This document shows positions 35,088 to 47,163 of a stretch of 64,000 nt of DNA, one piece after another. The DNA comes from Intoshia linei. Lineage: Eukaryota > Orthonectida > Rhopaluridae. Every line of letters begins with the position of its first letter. Position 1 is the stretch's first letter. The position numbers and the translations under genes are program-made. The notes below the pieces were generated by a model, which searched no databases, had not been told where the DNA came from, and worked only from the letters and a program-made list of their open reading frames with translations. The stretch lies in contig LWCA01000009.1 of NCBI GenBank assembly GCA_001642005.1, forward strand, positions 1 to 64,000. The letters run 5' to 3'.

Positions 35088-38000
35088 CTACCAAAGTTTA
35101 CATTTTTTTGTTGGATTCATATTAGAGTTTGTTTTACATTTGAACGTTTTTGAAAAATAATCTATAGTTGATAGTACTGCGTTTACTCTATATTGAACAA
35201 TTAATACAGGGGTTAAATTAAATTTCAGTTCAAATTAGGGTTTTTCCGATTCAATTTAACTTATAATTTATACATTTTATACCGTTTGTATAACTATTTT
35301 TAAATATATGGCTTACATTATTAATTTATCTTATTTAGTTCACCGCATAATTTTTTCATAAATTGATTTAAAAATACATATATTTGATTGTTAATTCAAA
35401 AATAAATGTAATTTTATAAAAAATTATTTTCCCACCACTAAAAAAGAGATATCGTCAAAGCTGGTAAACACTGGTTTAGTATATTTTTCAGTATACTAAT
35501 TCATTAATTTCATTTGAAATACAAATAAAATATGAAAATCACTCTTTAATTGAATTAAGATCATAACTTGAATTTTGTGATTCAAATTGAATTAAAAAAC
35601 TATAATTTGAATTAAATACATATAAGAATATCATAATATATCACCAAATTTATATTATATTAAATTATAGAAAATCCAACCATTACCTGTATTATTTAAA
35701 CTGAGGGTCCTGCTAATTAAATACAAATTTATTTTTTTTCAAATTATTTTTGAAATGAAGCAGTAGAGTCCTGCACGGGCTAACATTCATCAATTCTTAT
35801 CCGCGAGTGATTATGAAAATTTTTCATTAATTGCTTATTAAAAAGTTTTTTCTAATCCACCCCTAGCAGGGATGTAGCTATGGTAATAAGTTATTACAAA
35901 GTTGTTATTTGAATTTGAGCAAATCATAAATTAATGTGGTTAAGATTCTTAACCCTAGATTCGACAATGCAATCCATATGAACGATTTACATCAGGGGTT
36001 CATGAGCGGATGAAACCCCGTAGGACTGTAAGATCCCGTATACGATTAGTGAACTATGGCACTGGAGAACTCGAATAGATACAAACTGCAATGGAATTGA
36101 CTATAAGCACCTGCAGTGGTTGAAAAGACCATATCTAATGTAATACCTGTAAATCATAGGTGAATGACTATTCAATTTTCTACGGTTTTCGATTATTTCA
36201 AAATTATGAGAATTACACCAATTCTAAATTCATATCATTTAAAATAAAAATGAATTACTTGAGCATATGATATAAAAAATATTTGTTGCGGTGTAAAATT
36301 TTTATAACTAATTAATTTTGGTTCACTTTTTCTATTTAGAGCTTTTAATAAGGCTTTAAAAGCAACAGTTACACCATTGATATCTGAAAAATTTTCTGAA
36401 CTTGTCCTAGTTGAATTCATTGGTGTTGTAGTATTTATAAATTGTGTATAATGATCGACAATACAAACTTTTCGTTTATTAAATTCATCTTTGAACTCAT
36501 CATCCAACCAATTTTCTAGGACACCGTTTTCGTTATACTGACTACCTAAAATTATTAATAGATCAACAAATAAATTATAATATTTTACATTTTCAAAGTT
36601 TTTTAAAATAATGTTTTAATATAAAGTACCAATAGTGTCAATACTATGTGATATTTCGTGACCAATAACCATACCAATTTTTCCATAGTTTACACTGGCC
36701 CTATTTTAAAAAATTATATATAAGTTTAGTGGTTATCATAAATGTTGTCAAAAAGTGCTTCGCTATTGATGACATATTTCATAAATTGAATTCTAATTTA
36801 AAAAGAAAATTACATGGGAACATTTTGATAGTAGAATGGAGGATGAAGTATTCCATATGATAAAAGAATTGCATTGGTCTTGAGCATATAAAAAGCTTCA
36901 GCTGAATGAGTATTGACAATAAATCTATAATGAATGCATAAAAATAATAAAATAATACTTTTTTTCGTAGTTTTTGATAGAAAAAAGTTGTGCACATTTT
37001 TGAGCAATAAACTGATGAACTTTAAAGAATGATTCAAGAAATGTATTCTTTGGTTTTAGTTCTAAACGTTTATAGTATGATTCTATCAGAGTCTTATTAA
37101 GAAGAAATTTTGATTGTATAACTGTGGGTTTTATTAATAAAACTTTGTCAATTATTTTTTGTTTCGTTTCATCCTTAACCCATGATGATTTATTTATAAT
37201 CCGTATAAATGAATTTCTAGTGTTGTTATACATATCATCAATGTCTTCAATAATTTGTTGTGCGTCCCTAAACATTTAGTTATTATAAAAAAGTATATAC
37301 TCTGTTTTCAAAAAGGCCGACCCAGCTACAAGCGGAAATTGTCGAATTGATAAATCCAAACAATAATTGTGGACGCCACTTTTATTTGCAAGAATTGAAT
37401 TTTTAAATATTGTATATAATATCATTTGTTTTTGATTATAGTAAGGTGCAAATGAAAAGAAACCATCCCACAGAACATAGTTTAGTAAATCTCTAAAGAA
37501 AATTACAAATTATGTAAATAAATATTTTAAAACTTTTGTTGTGTTTGCTTTAGGAGCTTATTCAAATTTTCAAAATATTTTAGATCGTACACTTCGAATG
37601 TATACTTTTTATTTATATTTGGGAACAAATAATTGAAATATTTCTCAAAATTGATCTAAAATAAATGAAAATGAAATGTAATGTTTTAAAATTACAAAAT
37701 TTAAAACATTGGAAATTTGTTTTAAATTGTATTTTTTGACGTTTTTCTTTATGTCTTTCAAGACACTATTCGACTTAATTTGGTCTATAGAATCTGTTAA
37801 TAGTGATATTTTGTTTGCCGTGTCATTTAGAATTGAAATGGATGTATTCGTATAACCCATATTAATAAACGATTCAAATATATATTTTTTATAATTTAAT
37901 AAAAATAATGTTGAATTTTTCAAATTCATAGAAATTGGGAATATCTAAATAAAAGTTGCATTTAAAAATTTTTACATTACATTAATCGTTAATTCTTCAC

Positions 38001-38626
38001 TTTCTTCATTTATATAAAATTGAAAGAAACTGCTCATTCCTGTCATATTCAAGCTTTTTGCCATAGTTTGTTCCAACTTTAAATTGTGCCCAAATCTGGT
38101 ATCGAAAGAGTAATAGGAACCATAGGTATTTAAAAGTTGATGATAATAATCCGGAGGAGCATCTTTATGATTGAGACATTTTAAGTAAAATGTACTCATT
38201 TTCTTTAAGGCTAACGTTTCATTATAATTCGTCATATTTTGTAGCAATTTCTAAAAATTGTAGCTTTAAAAATATAAAAATTACTTGTCGTATAATGTAT
38301 TTGTGTTCGTTCTTTATTTGTTCAAAATTATTTAAATTGTTATAATATTTGAGACCTTTGTGAACGTTTTTATAATTTCCACAAGAATATTCATAAAAAT
38401 TTTCACACGGATCTACTGATCGATTCATGTAACTGTTCATATCTACATTCAACGATAAACACTCATTTGTTAGACATGTCTAAATAAAAATAAATCTCTA
38501 CTGATGACTGTTTACCTTGCTTCCAATATTGTAGTATATTAAAATCGCAATCAACGATACCAACAAAATTACAATGAAAAAAATATACACCGATTTTTGT
38601 GAATTGACACCTTTTTTATCATCCAT
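35088..38626 (-). CDS. M13 metallopeptidase (neprilysin-like), copy 1
   Basis: Twelve exons: 38516-38626, 38285-38479, 37981-38250, 37696-37944, 37534-37655, 37301-37492, 36959-37267, 36814-36924, 36630-36700, 36259-36545, 36147-36223 and 35088-35187. A type II membrane protein: short cytosolic end, one signal anchor, then a large ectodomain starting TCLTNECLSL and MNRSVDPCENFYEYSCGNY. The zinc site is complete: IGHEISHSID supplies HExxH and SENFSDING the third ligand and aspartate. It ends with the M13 C-terminal KKCKLW. The family cleaves peptides outside the cell. The substrate-binding NAY/F-Y phrase of M13 enzymes is replaced by VNTHSAEAF, so specificity or activity may be changed. The last intron (35188-36146) is enlarged by inserted DNA. 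Confidence 0.88.
35740..36130. other. GC-richer inserted DNA in the last intron of M13 copy 1
   Basis: The intron is 959 bp where others in the gene are 30-90 bp. Near 35764 the phrase AGAGTCCTGCACGGGCTAAC resembles hAT terminal repeats, and 35990-36110 is more GC-rich than the surroundings (GGGGTTCATGAGCGGATGAA). No matching opposite end or target duplication was identified. Confidence 0.35.
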
Positions 38627-38781
38627 TTTGTAACTTTTATATTGTAAAAATCAATCAATCAATCTACGACCAACTAAATTAATCTGATAATAATTAATAC
38701 ATAACTATCCAATTTCCAAATTCGATACTAATACAATTAATAAATAGACTAATAAAAAATTTTTAATATAATTTTCACAAA

Positions 38782-41700
38782 CTACCACAACTCGCATTTT
38801 TGTTCTGGATTCATTGGAGAGTTGACTTTACAATTAAATGCATTCGAAAATTCATTAGTATTTCTTAACACTGCGTTTACGCGAATGTGGGGTGGTGAAT
38901 GATTATCATGATTTATCATTATTTTATAAGCGTCTATGGGATATTTGTGACACCATATCTAAAAATTGTAAAATGCAAGTATAAACTAACCTGAGCAAAC
39001 GAAAGAAAAAATATTTGATCGTATGTCGCATTAGAAAAACCAATTAGTTTCACGTCTTCCTCACTTTTTTGTTTCAGAGTCTTTACAGTTTGAAAGGCTA
39101 ATTTTATTCCACCCAAATCCGCTATATTCTCGGAAACAGTATTAGTACCATTCAGTTGTACTCCATCAATGGTGTAGTCGTTGAAATGGTTAATGATACA
39201 GTCTTTTCTTTTATTAAATTCCCCAGTAAAATCTGCGTCCCACCAATTAATTAAACTTCCATCCTGGTTATATTGACCACCTAGTAAATATATTCAATAG
39301 TTCATGTCGTGGCAGTGTCATCTCTACACTTTTTCAGATATAGAAAATACTTCCTAATAAAAAATTCTGAAAAAATGGACTGTTTTGAGAGTTTTAAATA
39401 CTGGTCACAATATTGTAAACTTAAATTTTTAACTTGACGAATTAAACATTTTCTCTGACAATCGTATGTAGAAAAATTACCAACATTATCTATACTGTGT
39501 GTCAATTCATGCGAAATGATCATACCCATTGCACCATAATTAACACTATTTCTAAAATACATGTATATTGGGAACAAAATAAGGTACATTCCAATGTCAC
39601 TATAAAAAAATGGAGCAGAGAGAATTCCAGCAGGTAAAACTATTCTATTTATTGTACCAGTATAATACGCGTTAACAATACTCGAACCAATTAGCCATCT
39701 AGTTAATATTAAACACGAAATAATAGACTACCTATTTTTGTTAGTTTTCAAAATCAACGTTTGAGCTATTAAGTCAGAATTATGATGAGTTATTTTTAAA
39801 AATAAATCCAAAAATGAGTCATCAGGGTCGTAGTTAAAATCTTTATAATAGTAATCCAATTCCGCCGTCGTGTTTAAAAAATCTGGTTGATATATCATTG
39901 GTATTATGGAAGATATTTTGGCACTAATTTTTTCAGTCATTTTTTCACTTATCCAGTTAAATGATGAAATTCTTTTTTTGAATTCTTGTTTTAAATTGGA
40001 AATCATTTTTTGTGTTTTTTCAATAATTTTTTGAGATTTTCTAAACAATTAGTTATATTTATTTTCACATTACGTTGTATCCACGAAAGCAGCACCTGCC
40101 GCAATAGGCATTTTCATAGAACATAATGTTAAACATGTTGACCATCGTGACAGTTCAGTCATTTTTCCTCTAATTTGATAATTGTAGTGAGATTTTAACA
40201 ATCTTTGTTTTTCACTGTAAAATGAAGAGATTGAAGTGAACGTTGTCCATAAAATGTAATCATTCAAAGACCTAAAAATACATTAAATAATTTCATCAAT
40301 TATATTGTGTATCAGGGTCCTCAAATTTTTGGTAGATGACACATTTTATAATTTTAATAGTTTTATGGGCACCAAATGTATCGTTTACTTAAGTGTTTCT
40401 CAACTGTGTGCGAGAAAATGTTATGAAAGACGGGGTTAGTTACATTAGATTTTTTTGTTTTTTGTACGAAACTACTTTTTAAATTTCCTTTACAAAATCT
40501 TCTACTATACATGTAGTAAAGATTTTCAGTAAGCACCCAAAAATATAATATTTACTATTTTGTTATTTGGTTGTACGCCAACATTTTTAGTTGCTTTCAA
40601 ATCAGCCCGAATGGAAAAAAGGTTGATAAGCATTTCACTAATTATATATAAGATTTAATCTCTACGTATGTATGATACCGTTTAATTAAATAATTAAGCA
40701 TTCGAGAATTTAAAAAATGTTTTATGAAATTTGCAACCATTCCTAAAGTTAAACCTAACAAAATTGAGTAAAAGCGATATAACTATTTAATTTTGTATTA
40801 CGATACATTTTGATCAAATCCTTATTAACGAATCAGATTTATTTATGGAACCAAAAAACCCGTCATTAAAAATGTATCTATAATCTTATAATCTATTTAT
40901 AATTTATTAATAGTTTTTCACATAATGGCGAAGTAATAGTAGTGTTATTAAGCCATAGTGCACACGATGAAAAATCAATCCACTATTCACAAGTAAAAGC
41001 GTTAAATGAATGTTTAAATCAGTCATATTATTACAAAACTATAATATGATTTTACAGTCAATCCTGTTCACCATGAAAACTTACCATAACTCTTCTTTTT
41101 TTATCTGAACATAATTTTCAGCATTTTTTGTACAACTTTTTCATTGTTCACTTACCACTATAATATGAACAGTGTTAAATGTTATGACCACTATGAAAAC
41201 TAATAACATTTGGTTCCATCATGTTCACGTTGAACAGGATTGGATATATAACTAAAAAAGTTTTAAATACACAAGCTTAAGATATATTACGATTACGTAA
41301 GCTTGAATCACAAAAATCATCGTTTGATTCTATAAATACAATGTAATCTTAATTTATAAAAAAATTTTTGGGAGGGCCCATAATGTCGCTTAGTCCGGGT
41401 CTACTGCTGGCTCTTCATGGCGCTGCATCCAGTTATGATATGTTAAATGGTCATTTAAATGTTTATACAATCATATTTTTATCCACAATTTGATCGACAA
41501 TAGGAATTTTGGAATTAACGACTTTGGACGTGGTTTAATTTTGGTACAGGGAAAAGATTAGTCAAAACTATTTCTAATTGTTTTACTTTTTTAACAAAAT
41601 TTGTCATAATTTAAACTTAATTAAACTAAAGTGAGCGAAACAATGATGAAGACGTGAAGGTATAATTATGGAGCTTTCAATAATAAACAATGGGAGGAGT

Positions 41701-44494
41701 TTCATATTGAAAATACAATAGATTAGAAACAAAAAACGTACAAAATTGACTGTATAACAAATTTTCATAAAATATGGTGGTTCGACATGAAAGGTTGATC
41801 ATCATAAATCAAAGTATGTATAATCCTTTCTAATGATTATAAACTAGTTAAAAAAATTTTATTTAGAAATCAAAAAAATTTAATTACGTTAACTTAAATT
41901 TTTAAATACTAAAAATTGCGTTAAAATTTATTTGGACTTTGACCATATTTCATAATATTGATAACAATAAATGATTTCAAAATTAATCTAAAACAATTTT
42001 ACAAAATTTAAATCTATTTTTCTAGTCATTGCAAAAGGTGTAAAATGGACTATTAATGAATAATTATAAATTTCTGCATATCATTACTATACAAATGGGC
42101 AAAATGCGCCTACAATTTTTTTTATTGTTATGTTAATGATTGATTAAAGATTTATATTATAATGTCAAGTCCCAAATTGGTGAACCAAAGAGAATACTGT
42201 GTGTAAAATCATTTTGAAATTTGAACATTATGCGGGTCAATCGTTAATTGTTTTCATTCGATTTTCCCGTATAAATTGACATTGTTCTCCGTTTTGGTGC
42301 ATGCTGATTTAATCGAAAAATGGTCATAATTTTGTTTTTCCAGGATCATTTGGTACTTTCGTGCGGTGACCCATTCTTCACACTTCACAAACATCGGGTT
42401 TTTATCTGTCCGCATAAAAAAAAATCACAAATTAATAGTTGTTTGATACATTATCTTGTGCGCTTTTATAAAATTGTAGTTCTGTTCGTTTTTCGTACAT
42501 ATACCTTTCTTTTTGTAAAGCATTCCCTCAAAATTTTGTCAATGAAGAATATTACTTTACCTATTCCATTCCACTTTTGCCTGATATCGAGCATTCCCAA
42601 ACTCTTTTACATTAGCGGTCACTTTTTCTAATTCAAATTAAAAATTCACCTACAGTTTTTTGTTCATTTCATAATAGTTTTTAATTATTGTATATAGGCC
42701 TAAGTCTTACGTATTATATATAATATAGTCATAATCAAAGGCAATTAGAAGATTACATGAAAAATGGATTCCCTATTTATTTAATCCTATTAAATTTTAG
42801 ATATATGATGTGATATTGTGTCTTAAATTAAGACAAGTAATATTAAGACTCTTAATATTACTTAAAGTGTTCCAATTAGTGATACACATGTTTGCATTTT
42901 GATGTCAGTAAACATCTGTAGGGATGTAAAATATCGATATGATATTCATAGATCTATGAACTAATGTTTCAGTAAAAGAATTTATTAGTATAAGTTGATT
43001 ACTAACATGTCATAATTATTAATCTTTCTCTTATAATAAGGGAAACATTGGTAAATAGAAGTAACTACAACCATGTATAAAACAGAAATTTCAATGTAAC
43101 CTAAATGTACATAAGCGATTTTCAAAATTTTGATATTGTGACCAAAAGCTAAGTTCTAATTACCGAAAGTCAATATTATATTCAAAGTTCATAAAGCTGT
43201 AAATAATATTACTGGAGAATTCATGAAACCACTATTTTTTCCCACACAAAATATTATATTTCTTATTAAAAATTTTTTAATTGATATAAACCTTTCATCC
43301 ACATTATATAGCATATAATTGACATTTTTAAGAAAAGGCACAGTGTGAGTTTCAAACATGACGTTATCATTTATATTTGGATAAACATAATTAAAAAGTT
43401 TTTTCACATCAAGCTAAAAAAATATAATTGAATTTACAAAATCATACCATATCGATAATATTTGCTAGATGAGACAAATTAAACCTAGTAAAAGTTTTTT
43501 TTGGATTTTGAATATGATCAAAACTATTAATATTAGATAATTGATGTTCAATATTAACAATATTTGTCGCGGTTTGGTTTAGAACACTAAATGGTGTGTT
43601 TGTGTATCCCATATCAATTAACGAATCGATGATATATGCGGCATATATATTACGAACAGTTTCATTGTTGTAATAATATTTAGAAAATTGAAGTGTTATT
43701 GAAGAAAGCTACGTTTATATTATGTAAACCTGAATAATTAAATATTACGTTGATAACGTGTTCATTATTATTTTGTTCACTTATCATAACGTTGAAAGAA
43801 AAAAAGTGGGTAGTACTGGTTTGATTATACGTAGTTGCAATAATGTGTTCTAGATTAATACCATCTTGATGAAAACGATCATCGAAAGAAAAATATCCAC
43901 CGATATTTCCAAGGAATTGTAAATAAAAGCCGTTCGTGTGCTTGTAACTGTTTGTACACTTTTCAAAAAAAGATTTTATATACAAAATAGCACTGGAATT
44001 TTTATTTTTATAAGTATGATTGTCCTCTAAAAGTTTCTAAAAACTATAATAATGACCACCAGCTATTACCTTCCGTATAAGTAATTTGTTGTATTCCGTA
44101 AGTATCGTAAAAGCAGAGTATCTGTAAAAGTTGGGTGGTATACCATGATCTTCTGCAAAGTTTCCGCAGGCATGTTCGTAAAAATTATCACATGGATCAA
44201 CTGATTTGTCCATATATGAACTCATATGCGCGCTTAATTGAAAACACTCGTCTGTCGAGCAAATCTGTGCAGCTATACATTTGTAAAAAAAATAAATACT
44301 TTAATATCTTGGTGAAATTTGATTATATAAGAGGCAATAATAACCCCTATCAAGATAAGAATTATAATAGCAAAACTCAGGTTTGTTCGTGTAAATTTAT
44401 ATTTTCTGGGTTTTGATTTTTTTGCGACATTTCTGCGAATTTAAAATAATAATAAATTATAATAATATTACATTATTTTTTCTTTAGGCATCAT
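38782..44494 (-). CDS. M13 metallopeptidase (neprilysin-like), copy 2, with intact catalytic motifs
   Basis: Thirteen exons: 44472-44494, 44300-44432, 44070-44264, 43749-44036, 43448-43708, 43292-43413, 40074-40271, 39732-40040, 39588-39698, 39481-39551, 39280-38981 region (38981-39280) and 38782-38958; the small first exon is least certain. The two halves are separated by a 3.0-kb intron (40272-43291) but join in phase (NVDER then SLNDYILW), exactly where copy 1 has its matching junction. A signal anchor (SFAIIILILIGVIIA) is followed by STDECFQLSAHM and MDKSVDPCDNFYEHACGNF. The substrate motif IVNAYYTGTINRIVLPAGIL, the zinc site ISHELTHSID, SENIADLGG and the C-terminal QKCELW are all present. 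It should be an active ectopeptidase. It lies 155 bp from copy 1 in the same orientation: a tandem duplication. Confidence 0.9.
40272..43291 (-). other. Long intron of M13 copy 2, no exon seen
   Basis: This 3-kb stretch is mostly AT-rich. It includes the inverted-repeat element at 41059-41242, a GC-richer patch near 41370-41430 (GGGCCCATAATGTCGCTTAG) that looks like inserted DNA, and an open stretch on the plus strand at 42320-42631 with no recognisable domain. Intron status rests on the phase-perfect join of the flanking peptidase exons. Confidence 0.6.
41059..41242. repeat. 184-bp segment with 12-bp perfect inverted ends
   Basis: Left end CAATCCTGTTCA, right end TGAACAGGATTG, with looser pairing further in (ACCATGAAAAC and GTTCACG). 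It is probably a MITE in the long intron of M13 copy 2. No clear target duplication. Confidence 0.55.
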
Positions 44495-44599
44495 TACTTT
44501 GCAAAAGGTTTCTAAATACTAGTAAAGTTATATATTATTTAGAACCTTCCTCCATATCAAAAAATTTATTTACTATACACTTGATAGAGCAGATGGCAA

Positions 44600-45068
44600 T
44601 GTCATAATTTAAAATGGTATTAAAATTAATTGCTTGTTATTACTGGAAAAATTAAAAACTGATTGACTTTTGATTATATGGTACAAAGTTCACTGATTTT
44701 AGGTAATTTTCAACCTGTCATATCATAACATGATTCTTGCAAGGTTTGAATAACATATCAACAAAATATTTAAGAATAAATCAATAATGCAACTGCGCTC
44801 TCAACAAATGCTAGTTTTTAAATTAATTACGTTTCTAATTTATTTTTCAAATTATAATATAACATAAATAAGATCGGTGAAAATATTATTAATAACCTAA
44901 TAAGGATTACATCATGTATTAATCCAGTTGGAATTATTTCATGGACCAAAAGGAATTATATAATTTACACTGATACTACAGATACTGAGTATTTAACATC
45001 AAATGAAAGTCTCGTATTTAGGTCAATAAAAAGTAGATGTACATTTATTTATCAATGAAATCCATTAC
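44600..45068. other. Intergenic, AT-rich, nothing recognised
   Basis: The space between the start of M13 copy 2 and the stop of MRPL58 shows no ORF, repeat family member or RNA gene that I can support. Confidence 0.35.
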
Positions 45069-46837
45069 TTACACTTCCATTTTTTTCATGCGGTGATTAA
45101 AAGATCTGTGTTCCTTTAACTTGACAATTTTTAATTTATTTCGTTCTTTTCTAAATTTTTAAATTACAACATTAAGTTTAAAAAACCGTTTTTCAATCAA
45201 TTCTTCATCTTGGGGTGATTCTTCTACAATTTCGTCTAATTTAATACTATCCCATATAATTGTTCTTAATTTTTTGAGACAATCTGCTTGGTTCAATATA
45301 GCTGATCGAGCGATTTGTGATGTCACATGTAACTCGCCATTTTTGTTAATATAATTATCGGCCTAATATTAAGATTAATAAAAATAAAAAAACATTAGGT
45401 ATGTCTACAAATGCATACATTGAACTAGACTAATTTGTCTTCACCTAATTATTAGTTCAAAAAATAGATGAGAATTCAATATCAATTAAATATAAAATTC
45501 TTAATAAATTATGGGAATGCATTACACTACATTATACAATGTATAATATACATACAATACCCCAGTGGTCAATAAACGTTTTTTCGGACCCCAAAAGAAA
45601 CATGAAATATAAAAAATTAATAAAAAAAGTAAAGGTTTTTTATCATAAGATATGATATAATCGTGATTTCCATAAAAAATATTGGAAAAAGAGAATTTTT
45701 CACTGAGGGTTTGAAGTGGTATTTTTGTATTAAATTTTATTAATGTTGGGATAAAATTGGAATTTTTAAAATAATACTGTAGCGGTCATATAGGCTTTGG
45801 GATAATTCACCACATCTGGCAACGCTGTAATAAATATTAAAAATTCTCCCATAAAAATAAAAAAAAGTTGATAAAAATTTTTTTACATTTTATTTTCATT
45901 TGACGGACCCCAGGTATATAGTTTTCATACCACCAAGAGGTCCTGAAATACAAACCGTGAACCACTGGTTTAATCGAATCAAAATCAGCAAATCTGGTTC
46001 GAAATTCCAAATCAACATTCAATAATATATTTATTTTTAATAATTTACCCGTTTTGCAGAATATATTATTAAATAGTTTCGCGGGGCCTGCTTTAAGCCA
46101 CCCTGCTTACAATCATAGTCATTTTCATTTAAAATTAAAAAAAACAACTAAAAATATCTCTCGGCACTCATTTACTGATCACTACTACATGTTATAACTA
46201 ATAAAATTTGTCATCATTTTTAGAGAAATCCTTTATTTTAATTAACAAAATTGAAAACCACGATAAAAATAGCAATTTTTTCAAAATCAAACATTTTAGA
46301 TTAATTCAATTTGAATTAAATTAAAGAATGTAAAAATAAACTGTAAAAAGACTTACATTTTGTAAACAAAATAATATTCAAAGACCTGTCAAATACAGAA
46401 TGGAATAATGTAAGTGAAATAATCAAATTTAAATTTAATCAATTTTAATTAAAAAGAAAATTACATGCTTCAAAATAGAACCTTTTGCACTATCATTTAG
46501 AAATGAAGCGTTATTAACGTTAAAACTGATACTGACTTTAGATTTTACTAAAAATAGATTAACCAAATAAAAAAGTAATATTACCGGCATTAGCATTGGA
46601 TCCTCCAGGAGAAGAAGACTTCATGTAACTGAATCTTAGTTGCTTCATATCCAATATGCCATTAAATTTAATATTATCCTTATGATTAGACAATACATTT
46701 GATTGCTGTGTTGAAACATTAAATCTCTGGAAATTTACAAATTTGCAACATTTTAATTTTCTCAGTAAAATCGACATCTCGTCTAAAAAATAAATAAAGT
46801 ATAAACTATTAAACATGCACTTACTTTTATAAAACAT
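45069..46837 (-). CDS. MRPL58: Mitochondrial ribosome-rescue factor MRPL58/ICT1 homologue with GGS in place of GGQ
   Basis: Five exons: 46825-46837, 46584-46782, 46465-46547, 45187-45362 and 45069-45150. The N-terminus is basic and hydroxylated, as for mitochondrial import. The release-factor domain begins LDMKQLRFSYMKSSSPGGSN; the family consensus at this site is SSGPGGQN. Next come AVKSKVSISFNV (consensus VNKVxTKxEVRF), then DNYINKNGELHVTSQIARS and NQADCLKKLRTII, both strong matches, and a basic tail (EKRKERNKLKIVKLKEHRS) that in ICT1 enters the empty mRNA channel. The glutamine that places water for peptidyl-tRNA hydrolysis is a serine (TCC). The other features of a constitutive mitoribosomal protein remain. 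An intron of 1.1 kb (45363-46464) holds a family C repeat. The gene faces away from POLE. Confidence 0.88.
45560..45970. repeat. Dispersed repeat family 'C', best-bounded copy
   Basis: The left end CAGTGGTCAATAAACG (45563 onward) and right end CGTGAACCACTG (to 45967) are loosely inverted, as in hAT elements. Subterminal GGACCCC and GAGGTCCTG also mirror each other. Internal blocks AAAAATATTGGAAAAAG and TTGATAAAAATTTTTTTAC recur in the other copies. No 8-bp duplication is visible, so the ends are provisional. It sits in the MRPL58 intron. Confidence 0.55.
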
Positions 46838-47163
46838 GATCCAAAATTTTAGAAAACGTGGCTAATTAACAAAGTTTTTTAATAATTTTGAAATAATGTT
46901 ATGTTTACACTATTTACTACTATTGTCTTAAACTACTCACTAACTATAAAATCTGGAGATTCTACGGCCAACGAAACTTTTAAAATAGAAAAATATAGAT
47001 ATGTAAAAATGTTGTTTATTGTTAGTTTTAAACTAATTTCATATTTCAATGTAAATAAAAAATGTATAAAACGTTAATGTGAAAACAAATAACCTAAGGT
47101 TATAATTGTGATAATTTTAAAATAAAATTAAAATTATATTAAATTATTGGCGGATATTTCTAA
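46838..47163. promoter_or_regulatory. Likely shared divergent promoter of MRPL58 and POLE
   Basis: The 326 bp between the two start codons contain no ORF and must hold both promoters. I see no CpG-rich tract, TATA box I would trust or other named motif; it is AT-rich throughout. Confidence 0.4.

Noticed and set aside
38934-40267. C-terminal-only M13 gene and a separate N-terminal-only gene at 43189-44494
   Set aside because: The two halves join in phase at the same point where copy 1 has an intron, so they are one gene with a long intron.
42320-42631. 103-codon plus-strand ORF in the M13 copy 2 intron
   Set aside because: No domain, no supporting splice context and codon use unlike the genes here; left as a note within the intron.
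45837-46022. 61-codon minus-strand ORF in the MRPL58 intron
   Set aside because: It lies inside a family C repeat and has no coding likeness.
46340-46400. Possible MRPL58 exon reading VFEYYFVYKM
   Set aside because: Including it breaks the frame before NKNGELHVTS; joining 46465 directly to 45362 gives the conserved family sequence.
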